Positions 1 through 6,172 of a stretch of DNA of 6,172 bases are shown one piece after another. The translations under genes and the position numbers were made by a program. The notes under the pieces are model-generated. The model saw nothing but the letters and a program-made list of their open reading frames with translations. It searched no databases and was not told the origin of the DNA. Source of the stretch: Sphingomonadales bacterium (GTDB lineage: Bacteria; Pseudomonadota; Alphaproteobacteria; Sphingomonadales; Sphingomonadaceae); the NCBI GenBank assembly GCA_004292705.1, contig RDXA01000146.1, forward strand, positions 1-6,172, given 5' to 3'. The first letter of the stretch is position 1; every line of letters starts with the position of its first letter.

Positions 1-467
1 TAGCTCGAATACCAGTCGGCGCGCCCGATCACTCCGTCGGCGGTCGCATAGACCGGGGTGCCGGTCGGCGCGGCAAGGTCGATCCCCTGATGCTGGCGGC
101 GGCCGCCGAGCACCGGGTGGGTGCGCATCCCGAACCCGCTGGTCAGCGCAGCGCCTTCAAGCGGCATGCGCGACGGCACCGAGATGGCGCGCTGCTGGAT
201 CGGTGACGAATAGGCGGTGACGATGTCACCTGTGCCGACAGTCGGCGAGGTACGCTCGATTGCGGTCCAGCTCGCGAACAGCGACTTGAACCGGGCATCA
301 CCATTGTCGACCACGACGCCCTGAGCGTCACGAACGGGTTCGAGAATGTCGGCGCTGGCGGTGGCGGAATTGGCGGAGTTGGCGAAGGCTGGCGCGGCAG
401 CAGAGACCAGAATGGCGGAGCACGCTGTGGCAGCGAGCTTCAAGACGTGGCGCACGGCAAATTTCAT
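1..467 (-). CDS. Exported M23-family metallopeptidase (LysM/lysostaphin-type peptidoglycan endopeptidase fold), C-terminus cut by window edge
   Basis: The visible 155 residues begin at the ATG at 467 and run off the left edge with no stop. Residues 1-29 look like a Sec signal peptide: K2, R6 and K10 in the n-region, an Ala/Leu/Val-rich core, and an A27-F28-A29 cleavage motif before N30. A variable linker of about 75 residues follows. From about residue 105 the sequence matches the start of an M23 domain: TSGFGMRTHPVLGG, then HQGID with H126 and D130 as the first two zinc ligands, then AAPTGTPVYATADGVI. The third ligand motif (HxH) lies beyond the edge, so catalytic competence cannot be judged. 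Family members cut peptide cross-links in peptidoglycan, so a periplasmic cell-wall role is inferred. The gene follows the DUF455 gene on the same strand after 96 bases. No strong Shine-Dalgarno precedes the ATG, but the signal peptide directly after it supports this start. Confidence 0.87.
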   Translation of the reverse strand, partial: MKFAVRHVLKLAATACSAILVSAAAPAFANSANSATASADILEPVRDAQGVVVDNGDARFKSLFASWTAIERTSPTVGTGDIVTAYSSPIQQRAISVPSRMPLEGAALTSGFGMRTHPVLGGRRQHQGIDLAAPTGTPVYATADGVIGRADWYSS

Positions 468-563
468 AACTGACCCGGTTCCCGATTGCGGCATTGCGCC
501 GTTGGAATGTCCCGGCACGTCTGATGCGCGCCTTTGCTGTTGGAGAGTTATGCGGGTGAGTCG
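468..563. other. Intergenic gap between DUF455 gene and M23 gene
   Basis: This 96-base gap separates two minus-strand genes. I looked for a stem followed by a T-run and for spaced promoter hexamers on the minus strand and found nothing convincing. The only inverted repeat noticed is a 4-base stem at 489-492/498-501, too weak to be a terminator. The length would allow a separate promoter for the M23 gene, but read-through from upstream is equally possible. Confidence 0.5.
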
Positions 564-1355
564 TTAATAGGCAATCGCCGCGTAGAAACCGCGCGACAAA
601 CCGGCAGCAAGACGCGCCGAGTCGTTGAATGGCGGCTTAATCGCGCCGCGAAAGTGCATTTTTACGAGGGTCTGCCAAAGGGATTCCGGCTCGGCCTGCG
701 CCATTTCGGCACAGCGCAAAAAGTGCTTGGTGCCTGCCGCGACGTGGCGGATTTCGTCGTCAAGTATCCGTCCGAGAAGCTTCGCACCGCCCTCGTCGCC
801 GCTCGCGCGCACCCGTTCGAGCGTCGCCGGGGTCACGTCGAGCCCGCGCGCTTCGAGCACCATCGGTACGACGGCAAGGCGGGCCGCGACATCATCGCGC
901 GTGGCGTGCGCTGCCTCCCACAACCCGGCATGGGCAGGCAGCGCGCCATAATGGCTGCCGAGGCTTTCGAGCTTGCGCGCGAGCAGCGCGAAATGCATCG
1001 CCTCGTCGGCCGCCACGCTCAGGAAATCATCGACGAACTCCCTGCCCATCGCCGCGCCGAACCGCCCCGCCATGTCGAGCGCCAGATCGATCGCGACGAA
1101 TTCGATATGGGCAAGGCTGTGCCACAGCGCGATCCGTGCACGTTCCGATCCACCCTTGCCGCGCTTCGGCATGCGATTGGGCGGGAGCAGTTCGGGCGCA
1201 GGCGGCCAAGCGGGCTGATCGGGCATCGCCACATCAAACTCCCACGCGAGCGCGCCCTTGCGCCAGTCCCGCGCGACCTGCCGCGTGGCAAAGCACTTGG
1301 CGCGCGGATCGGCCATCAGCAGCGCGGAACGGATGGCGCGGGCGACGGTGGTCAC
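564..1355 (-). CDS. DUF455 family protein, ferritin-like probable di-iron protein
   Basis: This 263-residue protein, counted from a GTG at 1355, has the DUF455 (PF04305) pattern of a ferritin-like helical bundle. Carboxylate/histidine ligands recur in order: E85 in AHIEF, E118 and H121 in DEAMH, E168 in LEARG, and E201 and H204 in DEIRH. That is a complete two-iron ligand set in the usual E/ExxH/E/ExxH arrangement. A C-terminal HFRGAIKPPFN segment (residues 234-244) is also typical of the family. No signal peptide is seen, so it is probably cytoplasmic. The biochemical role of DUF455 proteins is not established to my knowledge; an oxidative di-iron function is inferred only from the fold and ligands. 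An ATG start at 1400 would overlap bcp by 38 bases. The GTG lies 7 bases after the bcp stop and keeps the conserved-looking N-terminal helix. No clear Shine-Dalgarno precedes the GTG; ATG at residue 14 is a weaker alternative. Confidence 0.88.
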   Translation of the reverse strand: MTTVARAIRSALLMADPRAKCFATRQVARDWRKGALAWEFDVAMPDQPAWPPAPELLPPNRMPKRGKGGSERARIALWHSLAHIEFVAIDLALDMAGRFGAAMGREFVDDFLSVAADEAMHFALLARKLESLGSHYGALPAHAGLWEAAHATRDDVAARLAVVPMVLEARGLDVTPATLERVRASGDEGGAKLLGRILDDEIRHVAAGTKHFLRCAEMAQAEPESLWQTLVKMHFRGAIKPPFNDSARLAAGLSRGFYAAIAY

Positions 1356-1362
1356 AGCGAGG

Positions 1363-1836
1363 TTAGAGCGCTTTGGCCGCGGCCAGCACCTCTTCGGCAT
1401 GTCCCGCGACCTTCACCTTGTCCCAGATGCGCGCGATCTTGCCTTCGGCATCCACCAGATAAGTGGCGCGGACCATGCCCATGTAGGTCTTGCCGTACAT
1501 CTGCTTTTCCGCCCACACACCAAGCGCGTCGGACAACCCGCCTTCTTCGGCATCGGTGGCGAGCGGCGCGGTGAGGCCGTGCTTGGCGATGAACTTGGCG
1601 TGCTTCTTGGCCGGGTCCTTGCTGACACCGAGAAGCTTGGTGCCCGCCGCCTCGAATTCAGCCTTCAATGCAGAGAAATCCTTGTTCTCGGTGGTGCAGC
1701 CCGGGGTGTCATCCTTGGGGTAGAAGAAGATCACCAGCTTCGATCCGGCGAAGTCCTTGGGGCTAACGCTGCCGCCTTCGGGGGTTTCCATGGCGATATC
1801 GGGAATGGCGTCGCCGACTGCGGGGAAGTTGCTCAT
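1363..1836 (-). CDS. bcp: Thioredoxin-dependent thiol peroxidase, BCP/PrxQ-type peroxiredoxin (single-cysteine form)
   Basis: This complete 157-residue protein has the normal length for the BCP/PrxQ class, which reduces hydrogen peroxide and organic hydroperoxides in the cytoplasm. The peroxidatic motif is DDTPGCTTE, with T44 and C47; R123 in VRATYLVD is the likely conserved active-site arginine. C47 is the only cysteine in the protein. The position five residues on, where classic BCP carries its resolving cysteine, is K52 (PGCTTENKDF). It must therefore work as a 1-Cys enzyme, resolved by an external thiol. Such variants are, as I recall, known in alphaproteobacteria. The ATG overlaps the glnE stop as ATGA, and AGGAG sits 8 bases upstream, so translation is probably coupled to glnE. 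The DUF455 gene follows after 7 bases. No signal peptide is present. The family call is firm; reductant and preferred substrate are unknown. Confidence 0.95.
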   Translation of the reverse strand: MSNFPAVGDAIPDIAMETPEGGSVSPKDFAGSKLVIFFYPKDDTPGCTTENKDFSALKAEFEAAGTKLLGVSKDPAKKHAKFIAKHGLTAPLATDAEEGGLSDALGVWAEKQMYGKTYMGMVRATYLVDAEGKIARIWDKVKVAGHAEEVLAAAKAL

Positions 1837-4592
1837 ACGGTTTGCTCCTGTTCGGTTTCGAGAATGTCTGTGCCGAGGATTTGTTTCCAGATGCGGGCCA
1901 CCTCATCCCGGGCAGCGTCAAAGGCGGCGATCAGAGCATCATAGGTGCCGCAGCCGCAGGCTCGCGCCAGCGCGCGCGCGCCCGAAGGTGGAGGCTCGCG
2001 GCCATCGGGGGCGAGCAGGCGCCCGGCCACCAGCATCCGGCTCATAAAGCGGTGTGGCTCGGCGAGATCGGCGGGGAGCAGGCCGGCATCCGCCAGCCCT
2101 GCAAGTGCGACTGCCAGGTCGGGATCGAGCGCGTGGGGCGCGGCCTCGGCCAGCGGGCGGCCGTCAGCCGCCTCTCCGCGCAGTTGCAGGTAATGGACGA
2201 GGAATTCGATGTCGACCAGCCCACCGCGCGCCAGCTTCGCATCGACCGGGCCGCTCTGCGGCTTGTGCTTCGCCATCTCGGCCCGCATGCCCAGCACCGC
2301 GTCGCGCAGCGCCATCCGATCGCGCGGAGCATGCAGCACCTCGGTCAGTACCGCTTCGAGCTGCGCGCGCGCCGGTGACGAGCCATAAAGCACCCGCGCG
2401 CGGGCCAGCGCCATGTGCTCCCACGTCCACGCGGCTTCGCGCTGATACTTGCCGAAAGCCTCGCAACTGACCGCCAGCGGACCCTGATTGCCCTGCGGCC
2501 TGAGGCGGGTATCCACTTCATACAGCGCCCCTTGCGCGGTCGGCACCGACAGGGCGGCACTGACCCGGCTGGCGAGGCGGTTGTAGTAAATCGTGCCGCC
2601 AAGCGGGCGTGGCCCATCCGATTGTGCCGCGAAATCTCCGGTGAAGAGATAGACGATGTCGAGATCGGACGCATGGGTCAGCGCGCCCCCGCCGAGCCGG
2701 CCGAGCCCCAGAATCAGCAGCTCGCTCCCCGCAATCCGCCCGTGCTTGGCGGCGAATTCCTCGACTGTCGCGTCCGCTGCCAGTTCGAGCGCAGCCTCGG
2801 CGGTGCGGGACAGGGCCCGGGCAATGTCGAGCGGATCGGCCAACCCTTCGATCAGCTGGATGCCGAGCGCGAAGCGGATCTCGCCGGTGATGATGCGGAT
2901 GGCATCGAGCAAGGCCTCGTAATCCGCCCGGATGGCCGCGCCCTGCATCCGCGCCTTGATCTGCAGCACATCACCCGGCAGCTTCAATGCATCGCGGTCA
3001 ATCAGAGTGTCGAGCAGCTCGGGCTTGCGCGCCAGTTCATCCGACAGAACCGGCGCGAGGGTCAGTGTGGCGACCAGCCGTTCGATCAGGTCGGGCCGGG
3101 CGTCGAGCAGGCGGAAGGTGGTGATTGCGCTGGGCACGCTTTCGATGATCCGTTCCCAGCGGGTCACCGCCCGCATCGGATCGTCGCTCTGCGCCATGGC
3201 TTGCAGCAGTGCGGGGGCGATCCGGTCCCACGCCGCCACCGCCTGCGGCGAACGGATCGCGGCATGGCGCCCGTCGCGCCAGGTCTCGATCCGCTCTGCC
3301 AGAGTGTCGGCTTCGGCAAAGCCCCATTCGCCAAGGCTGTGCGCCAGCGCGCTGGCGGGTATCGCAACAGAGGTGGAGGAGGCGCTGCGCGCGCCGATGA
3401 GGTCTTCGTAGATCCGCCCGGTCCGCTCGGTCAGTTCGGCCAGCTCTGCCACCAGCGCTGCCCCGTCTTTGAGGCCATCGAGCCGCGCCACATTATCGAG
3501 CGCTTCGCCCTCGGGCAGGGCATGGGTCTGGCGGTCGTGCACCATTTGCAGCCGATGCTCGACGGCGCGCAGCCGGTCATACGCTTCGCCGAGCGTCACC
3601 GCATTTTCGCAAGCAATCCAGCCGCCCGCCGCGAGCGCATCGAGCGCCGCGCGGGTGCCGCGCAGCCTGAGCGAGGCATCGCGCCCGCCGTGGATCAGCT
3701 GGTGGGTCTGGGCGTAGAACTCGATCTCCCGAATGCCGCCGCGCCCGCGCTTCACATCAAAGCCGGGGCCGGGGACTGGCGGGCCCTCGTGGCTGTCGCG
3801 GATGCGCTGGGTGAGCGCGCGGATTTCTTCCACCGCGCCGAAATCAAGCTGGACCCGCCACACGAAGGGTCGGATCGCGGCAAGAAAGGCCTCGCCAGCC
3901 GCCACGTCGCCAGCCGCGGCGCGCGCGCGGGTGAAGGCGGCGCGCTCCCATGCCAACGCTGCGCCCTGATAATGAGTCAGCGCCGCACCGACCGGCACCG
4001 CGAGCGGGCTGACCTCGCTGGCCGGACGCAGCCGCAGGTCGACCCTCAGGGCATATCCCTCGGCTGTGTTCGAGGCGAGCAGCACCACCACCCGCCGCGC
4101 ATAGCGCTGCGCCGCATCACCAGGATCGTCGGACGACCGTCGCGGCAGGCACTCGCGGTCGAACAGCAGGATCGGGTCAATGTCGGAGGAATAGTTGAGC
4201 TCGCCCGCCCCCTGTTTGCCCAGAGCGAGGGCGATGAAGCCGTCGGCGCTCTCCGTGCCGGTGCGCTCGGCAATCGCGGTCCGGATTGCGCGGTCGAGCG
4301 CCCGGTCGGCAAAGCCTGTGAGCTCACCCACCACCCGTGCGAGCGGGAAGGCACCGGCAAGATCGCCCACCGCCAGCGCCGCTGCGAGAGCGAGCCGTTC
4401 GCGGCGGAGCGCGATCTCGGTGTCCGGGTGCTCTGCCTGCGCCCGCGCCCAGGCGAGCGCTGCTTCGCCATCTCCCGTCGCCAGTAGTGTTGCAAGATCG
4501 GGCTGGCGCTCGAGCGCGCGCGCCAGAAACGGCGCGTGGGTGCGGGCGCGGTGGAGCGCGCTCTCCCAGTCGGGTTGCCGGTTCTCTCCCAT
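1833..4592 (-). CDS. glnE: Bifunctional glutamine synthetase adenylyltransferase / adenylyl-removing enzyme
   Basis: This 919-residue protein is close to the usual GlnE length (about 950 in E. coli). GlnE adds AMP to, and removes it from, glutamine synthetase, under control of PII and glutamine, in the cytoplasm. Two nucleotidyltransferase halves are visible. The N-terminal (removing) half has GKQGAGELNYSSDID with D137 and D139, then VDLRLRP with D185, and KRGRGGIREIEF (281-292). The C-terminal (adding) half has GLGRLGGGALTHASDLD with D643 and D645, VDTRLRP with D694, and KLARGGLVDIEFLVHYLQ (786-803). Helical linker and regulatory sequence lies between, from about 400 to 600. All expected metal-binding aspartates are present, so both activities are probably intact. 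I chose the ATG at 4592 because GAGAGG lies 6 bases upstream; ATG at 4616 would add eight residues without a good ribosome site. The stop overlaps the bcp start (ATGA). Divergent from the M28 peptidase gene. Confidence 0.96.
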   Translation of the reverse strand: MGENRQPDWESALHRARTHAPFLARALERQPDLATLLATGDGEAALAWARAQAEHPDTEIALRRERLALAAALAVGDLAGAFPLARVVGELTGFADRALDRAIRTAIAERTGTESADGFIALALGKQGAGELNYSSDIDPILLFDRECLPRRSSDDPGDAAQRYARRVVVLLASNTAEGYALRVDLRLRPASEVSPLAVPVGAALTHYQGAALAWERAAFTRARAAAGDVAAGEAFLAAIRPFVWRVQLDFGAVEEIRALTQRIRDSHEGPPVPGPGFDVKRGRGGIREIEFYAQTHQLIHGGRDASLRLRGTRAALDALAAGGWIACENAVTLGEAYDRLRAVEHRLQMVHDRQTHALPEGEALDNVARLDGLKDGAALVAELAELTERTGRIYEDLIGARSASSTSVAIPASALAHSLGEWGFAEADTLAERIETWRDGRHAAIRSPQAVAAWDRIAPALLQAMAQSDDPMRAVTRWERIIESVPSAITTFRLLDARPDLIERLVATLTLAPVLSDELARKPELLDTLIDRDALKLPGDVLQIKARMQGAAIRADYEALLDAIRIITGEIRFALGIQLIEGLADPLDIARALSRTAEAALELAADATVEEFAAKHGRIAGSELLILGLGRLGGGALTHASDLDIVYLFTGDFAAQSDGPRPLGGTIYYNRLASRVSAALSVPTAQGALYEVDTRLRPQGNQGPLAVSCEAFGKYQREAAWTWEHMALARARVLYGSSPARAQLEAVLTEVLHAPRDRMALRDAVLGMRAEMAKHKPQSGPVDAKLARGGLVDIEFLVHYLQLRGEAADGRPLAEAAPHALDPDLAVALAGLADAGLLPADLAEPHRFMSRMLVAGRLLAPDGREPPPSGARALARACGCGTYDALIAAFDAARDEVARIWKQILGTDILETEQEQTV
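1845..1849 (-). promoter_or_regulatory. Ribosome binding site for bcp, inside the end of glnE
   Basis: AGGAG on the minus strand lies 8 bases before the bcp ATG and within the last codons of glnE. It fixes the bcp start and fits termination-reinitiation across the ATGA overlap. Confidence 0.8.
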
Positions 4593-4598
4593 CGCCCG

Positions 4599-4604
4599 CC
4601 TCTC
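4599..4604 (-). promoter_or_regulatory. Probable ribosome binding site deciding the glnE start
   Basis: GAGAGG on the minus strand ends 6 bases before the ATG at 4592. The alternative ATG at 4616 has no comparable purine-rich stretch at the right distance, so this site favours the shorter protein. Confidence 0.6.
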
Positions 4605-4692
4605 TGGCCTCGCCATGACGATGCTGCAAGTGCCCCGGCGCGCTTGCCTGCACCGCGCGGCTCTGCGAAGGAAAGCGCGGTTGCCGATACCT

Positions 4693-4699
4693 AGGGGAG
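4693..4699 (+). promoter_or_regulatory. Ribosome binding site for the M28 peptidase gene
   Basis: AGGGGAG lies 10 bases before the ATG at 4710. It is purine-rich and the spacing is slightly long but acceptable. Together with the lipoprotein signal directly after the ATG it supports this start. Confidence 0.65.
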
Positions 4700-4709
4700 A
4701 ATTCTGGCG

Positions 4710-6172
4710 ATGATCATCCGTCATTTCGCATTCGGGACGCTGATCGCCGGCGCGCTGGCGCTGGCCGCTTGCGAGGGCCTGCCGACCCCCGGCGGAGCGA
4801 GCGCCAATCTCGATATTCCCGAGGTGGAGGCAGGCCAGCTGTCCGAAGCGACGATGAAGGACGTCACCCGTATCCTGGCAAGCGACGCGTTCGAAGGCCG
4901 CATGCCCGGCACGCCCGGTGAGGAAAAGACCATCGCCTTGATGATCGAGCGCTTCAAGGCAGCCGGGCTTCAGCCGGGCAACGGTGCGTCGTGGTTGCAG
5001 GAGGTGCCGCTGGTTGAAATCACCGGCAAGAACTTCGCCCCGCTCACGATCGGCGGCAAAGGCGGCAGCATGAGCTTTGACTTTGCCAAGGACTGGGTCG
5101 GCGTCACCTACCGCGAGGAGGCCGCGACCACGCTGAACAACAGCGAGCTGGTGTTCGTCGGCTATGGCATCAACGCGCCCGAAAAGGGCTGGAACGATTA
5201 CGCCGGGCTCGATGTGAAGGGCAAGACGGTGGTGATCCTCGTCAATGATCCCGACTGGCAGTCGCCGGGGCTCGATGGCACCTTCAGCGGCAAGGCGATG
5301 ACCTATTACGGGCGCTGGACCTACAAATACGAGGAAGCTGCAAGGCAGGGTGCGGCAGGTGCGCTGATCGTCCACCAGACGGCACCTGCCGCCTATGGCT
5401 GGAACGTGGTCGAAAGCTCGTGGACCGGCCCGCAAGCCTATGCCCAGCGTGGGCCGAACGCTCCGCCGCTCACGCACATGAATGGCTGGGTGACCGAGGG
5501 CGCTGCCCGCAAGCTGCTCAAGGCCGCCGGGCAGGATCTCGACGCCCTGACCAAGGCGGCGCAGACCAAGGGCTTCAAGGCGGTGCCGCTCGGTTTGCAG
5601 CTTTCGACCACGTTCGAAAGCGATATCCGCAGCTTCACCTCGCACAACATCATCGGCATTCTGCCCGGCAGCGAGGCTCCGGACGAATATGTGCTGCACA
5701 CGGCGCATTGGGATCACCTCGGGCGCTGCACCCCCGCGCCCGATGGCGACGACATCTGCAATGGTGCGGTCGACAATGCCACCGGCACTGCGGCGCTGGT
5801 CGCGCTGGCTGAAGCGCACGCCAAGGCGGGCCCGGCGCGCCGCAGCCTCGTGTTTCTGGCGGTGACGGCGGAGGAATCCGGGCTGCTCGGCGCCTATTAC
5901 TACGCCGCCAACCCGATCTATCCGCTGGCACAGACAGTCGGAGGGGTGAACATGGACGCCTTCCAGGTCGCAGGGCCCGCGCGGGACGTGACAGCGGTCG
6001 GCCTCGGCAAGTCACAGCTCGATACCTTTCTCGAGACTGCGCTGATGGCCGATGGCCGGACGATCACGCCGGATCCCAAGCCCGAAGCCGGATATTACTA
6101 CCGTTCGGACCACTTCGCCTTCGCCAAGCTTGGCGTGCCGATGCTCTACATCGACGGCGGCGAGGATTTGAT
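4710..6172 (+). CDS. M28-family zinc metallopeptidase lipoprotein with PA-like domain, C-terminus cut by window edge
   Basis: The 487 visible residues start at ATG 4710 and run off the right edge without a stop. Residues 1-21 form a lipoprotein signal: R4, a hydrophobic Ala/Leu/Gly core and a lipobox L-A-A-C with C21. The mature protein is thus probably lipid-anchored; E22 at +2 is compatible with outer-membrane sorting. An N-terminal segment (about 45-140) leads into a PA-like region (about 143-290, including ELVFVGYGINAPEKGWNDYAGLDVKGKTVVIL). The M28 catalytic domain follows with all expected metal and catalytic residues: H333 in HTAHWDHLG, D355 in GAVDNATG, E388 and E389 in TAEESGLLG, D416 in NMDA, and H468 in YRSDHFAF. 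M28 enzymes with a PA insert are di-zinc aminopeptidases or carboxypeptidases; the exact specificity cannot be read here. C340 and C350 flank a short loop near the active site and could form a disulfide in the envelope. The gene diverges from glnE. Confidence 0.93.
   Translation, partial: MIIRHFAFGTLIAGALALAACEGLPTPGGASANLDIPEVEAGQLSEATMKDVTRILASDAFEGRMPGTPGEEKTIALMIERFKAAGLQPGNGASWLQEVPLVEITGKNFAPLTIGGKGGSMSFDFAKDWVGVTYREEAATTLNNSELVFVGYGINAPEKGWNDYAGLDVKGKTVVILVNDPDWQSPGLDGTFSGKAMTYYGRWTYKYEEAARQGAAGALIVHQTAPAAYGWNVVESSWTGPQAYAQRGPNAPPLTHMNGWVTEGAARKLLKAAGQDLDALTKAAQTKGFKAVPLGLQLSTTFESDIRSFTSHNIIGILPGSEAPDEYVLHTAHWDHLGRCTPAPDGDDICNGAVDNATGTAALVALAEAHAKAGPARRSLVFLAVTAEESGLLGAYYYAANPIYPLAQTVGGVNMDAFQVAGPARDVTAVGLGKSQLDTFLETALMADGRTITPDPKPEAGYYYRSDHFAFAKLGVPMLYIDGGEDL

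Larger units (their letters stand above)
4593..4709. promoter_or_regulatory. Divergent intergenic region carrying the presumed promoters of glnE and the M28 peptidase gene
   Basis: These 117 bases separate the diverging starts of glnE (minus) and the M28 gene (plus), so promoters for both should lie here or just inside the genes. This is inferred from layout. I could not pick a convincing pair of -35/-10 hexamers on either strand, as expected where alphaproteobacterial promoters are degenerate and GC-rich. No clear operator palindrome was seen; the short CCTAGG and GAATTC palindromes near 4690-4704 are probably chance. No NtrC-like or sigma-54 site was recognised. Confidence 0.45.

Noticed and set aside
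489..501. Small inverted repeat between the DUF455 and M23 genes
   Set aside because: The stem is only four base pairs with no following T-run on the minus strand. In GC-rich DNA this is expected by chance, so I do not call a terminator.
534..1574. A 346-codon plus-strand frame across the DUF455 and bcp genes
   Set aside because: It is antisense to two recognisable protein families, has an Arg/His/Pro-rich composition, and shows no ribosome site or domain.
2415..4487. A 690-codon open frame on the plus strand opposite glnE
   Set aside because: It lies wholly antisense to a glnE with intact motifs in both halves. Its translation is Arg/Gly/Ala/Gln-rich with no recognisable domain, as expected from the complement of high-GC coding DNA.
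5420..5812. A 130-codon plus-strand frame inside the M28 gene
   Set aside because: It is an out-of-phase frame within well-supported M28 coding sequence, with no domain of its own.
1..6172. Search for tRNA/rRNA, CRISPR repeats, insertion-sequence ends, attachment sites or toxin-antitoxin genes
   Set aside because: Nearly all of the window is filled by five recognised genes, the two gaps total about 210 bases, and no repeated units or structural RNA patterns were seen.

Overview
The window is GC-rich chromosomal DNA (roughly two thirds G+C by eye, with strong G/C preference at third codon positions). It reads like an alphaproteobacterium, most plausibly a sphingomonad of the Erythrobacter/Porphyrobacter type. 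That placement is an inference from the GlnE, BCP and DUF455 sequence style and the gene set, not a database result. Coding density is very high. I see no RNA gene, insertion sequence, CRISPR array, phage gene or other sign of transfer.

Layout, left to right: (1) 1-467, minus strand, the N-terminal part of an exported M23-type metallopeptidase, cut by the window edge before its last metal-binding motif. (2) 468-563, a 96-base gap with no convincing site. (3) 564-1355, minus, a DUF455 ferritin-like protein with a complete set of candidate di-iron ligands. (4) 1363-1836, minus, a BCP/PrxQ-type thiol peroxidase with a single cysteine. (5) 1833-4592, minus, glnE, the two-headed glutamine synthetase adenylyltransferase/adenylyl-removing enzyme. 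(6) 4593-4709, a divergent intergenic region. (7) 4710-6172, plus, an M28-family metallopeptidase lipoprotein with a PA-like insert, running off the right edge.

The minus-strand genes form a tight transcriptional series: glnE and bcp overlap by the four bases ATGA, bcp and the DUF455 gene are 7 bases apart, and the M23 gene follows 96 bases later. The series joins control of nitrogen assimilation (GlnE), peroxide removal (BCP) and an uncharacterised probable di-iron protein, followed by a cell-wall hydrolase. The M28 gene is transcribed away from it.

Very long open frames lie antisense to glnE and to the M28 gene. One is in frame with glnE and would wrongly extend it by 409 codons; I treat all of these as composition artefacts. 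I found no clear previously undescribed system. The most interesting points are the pairing of a one-cysteine peroxiredoxin with a DUF455 di-iron protein, and the start-site question for glnE.
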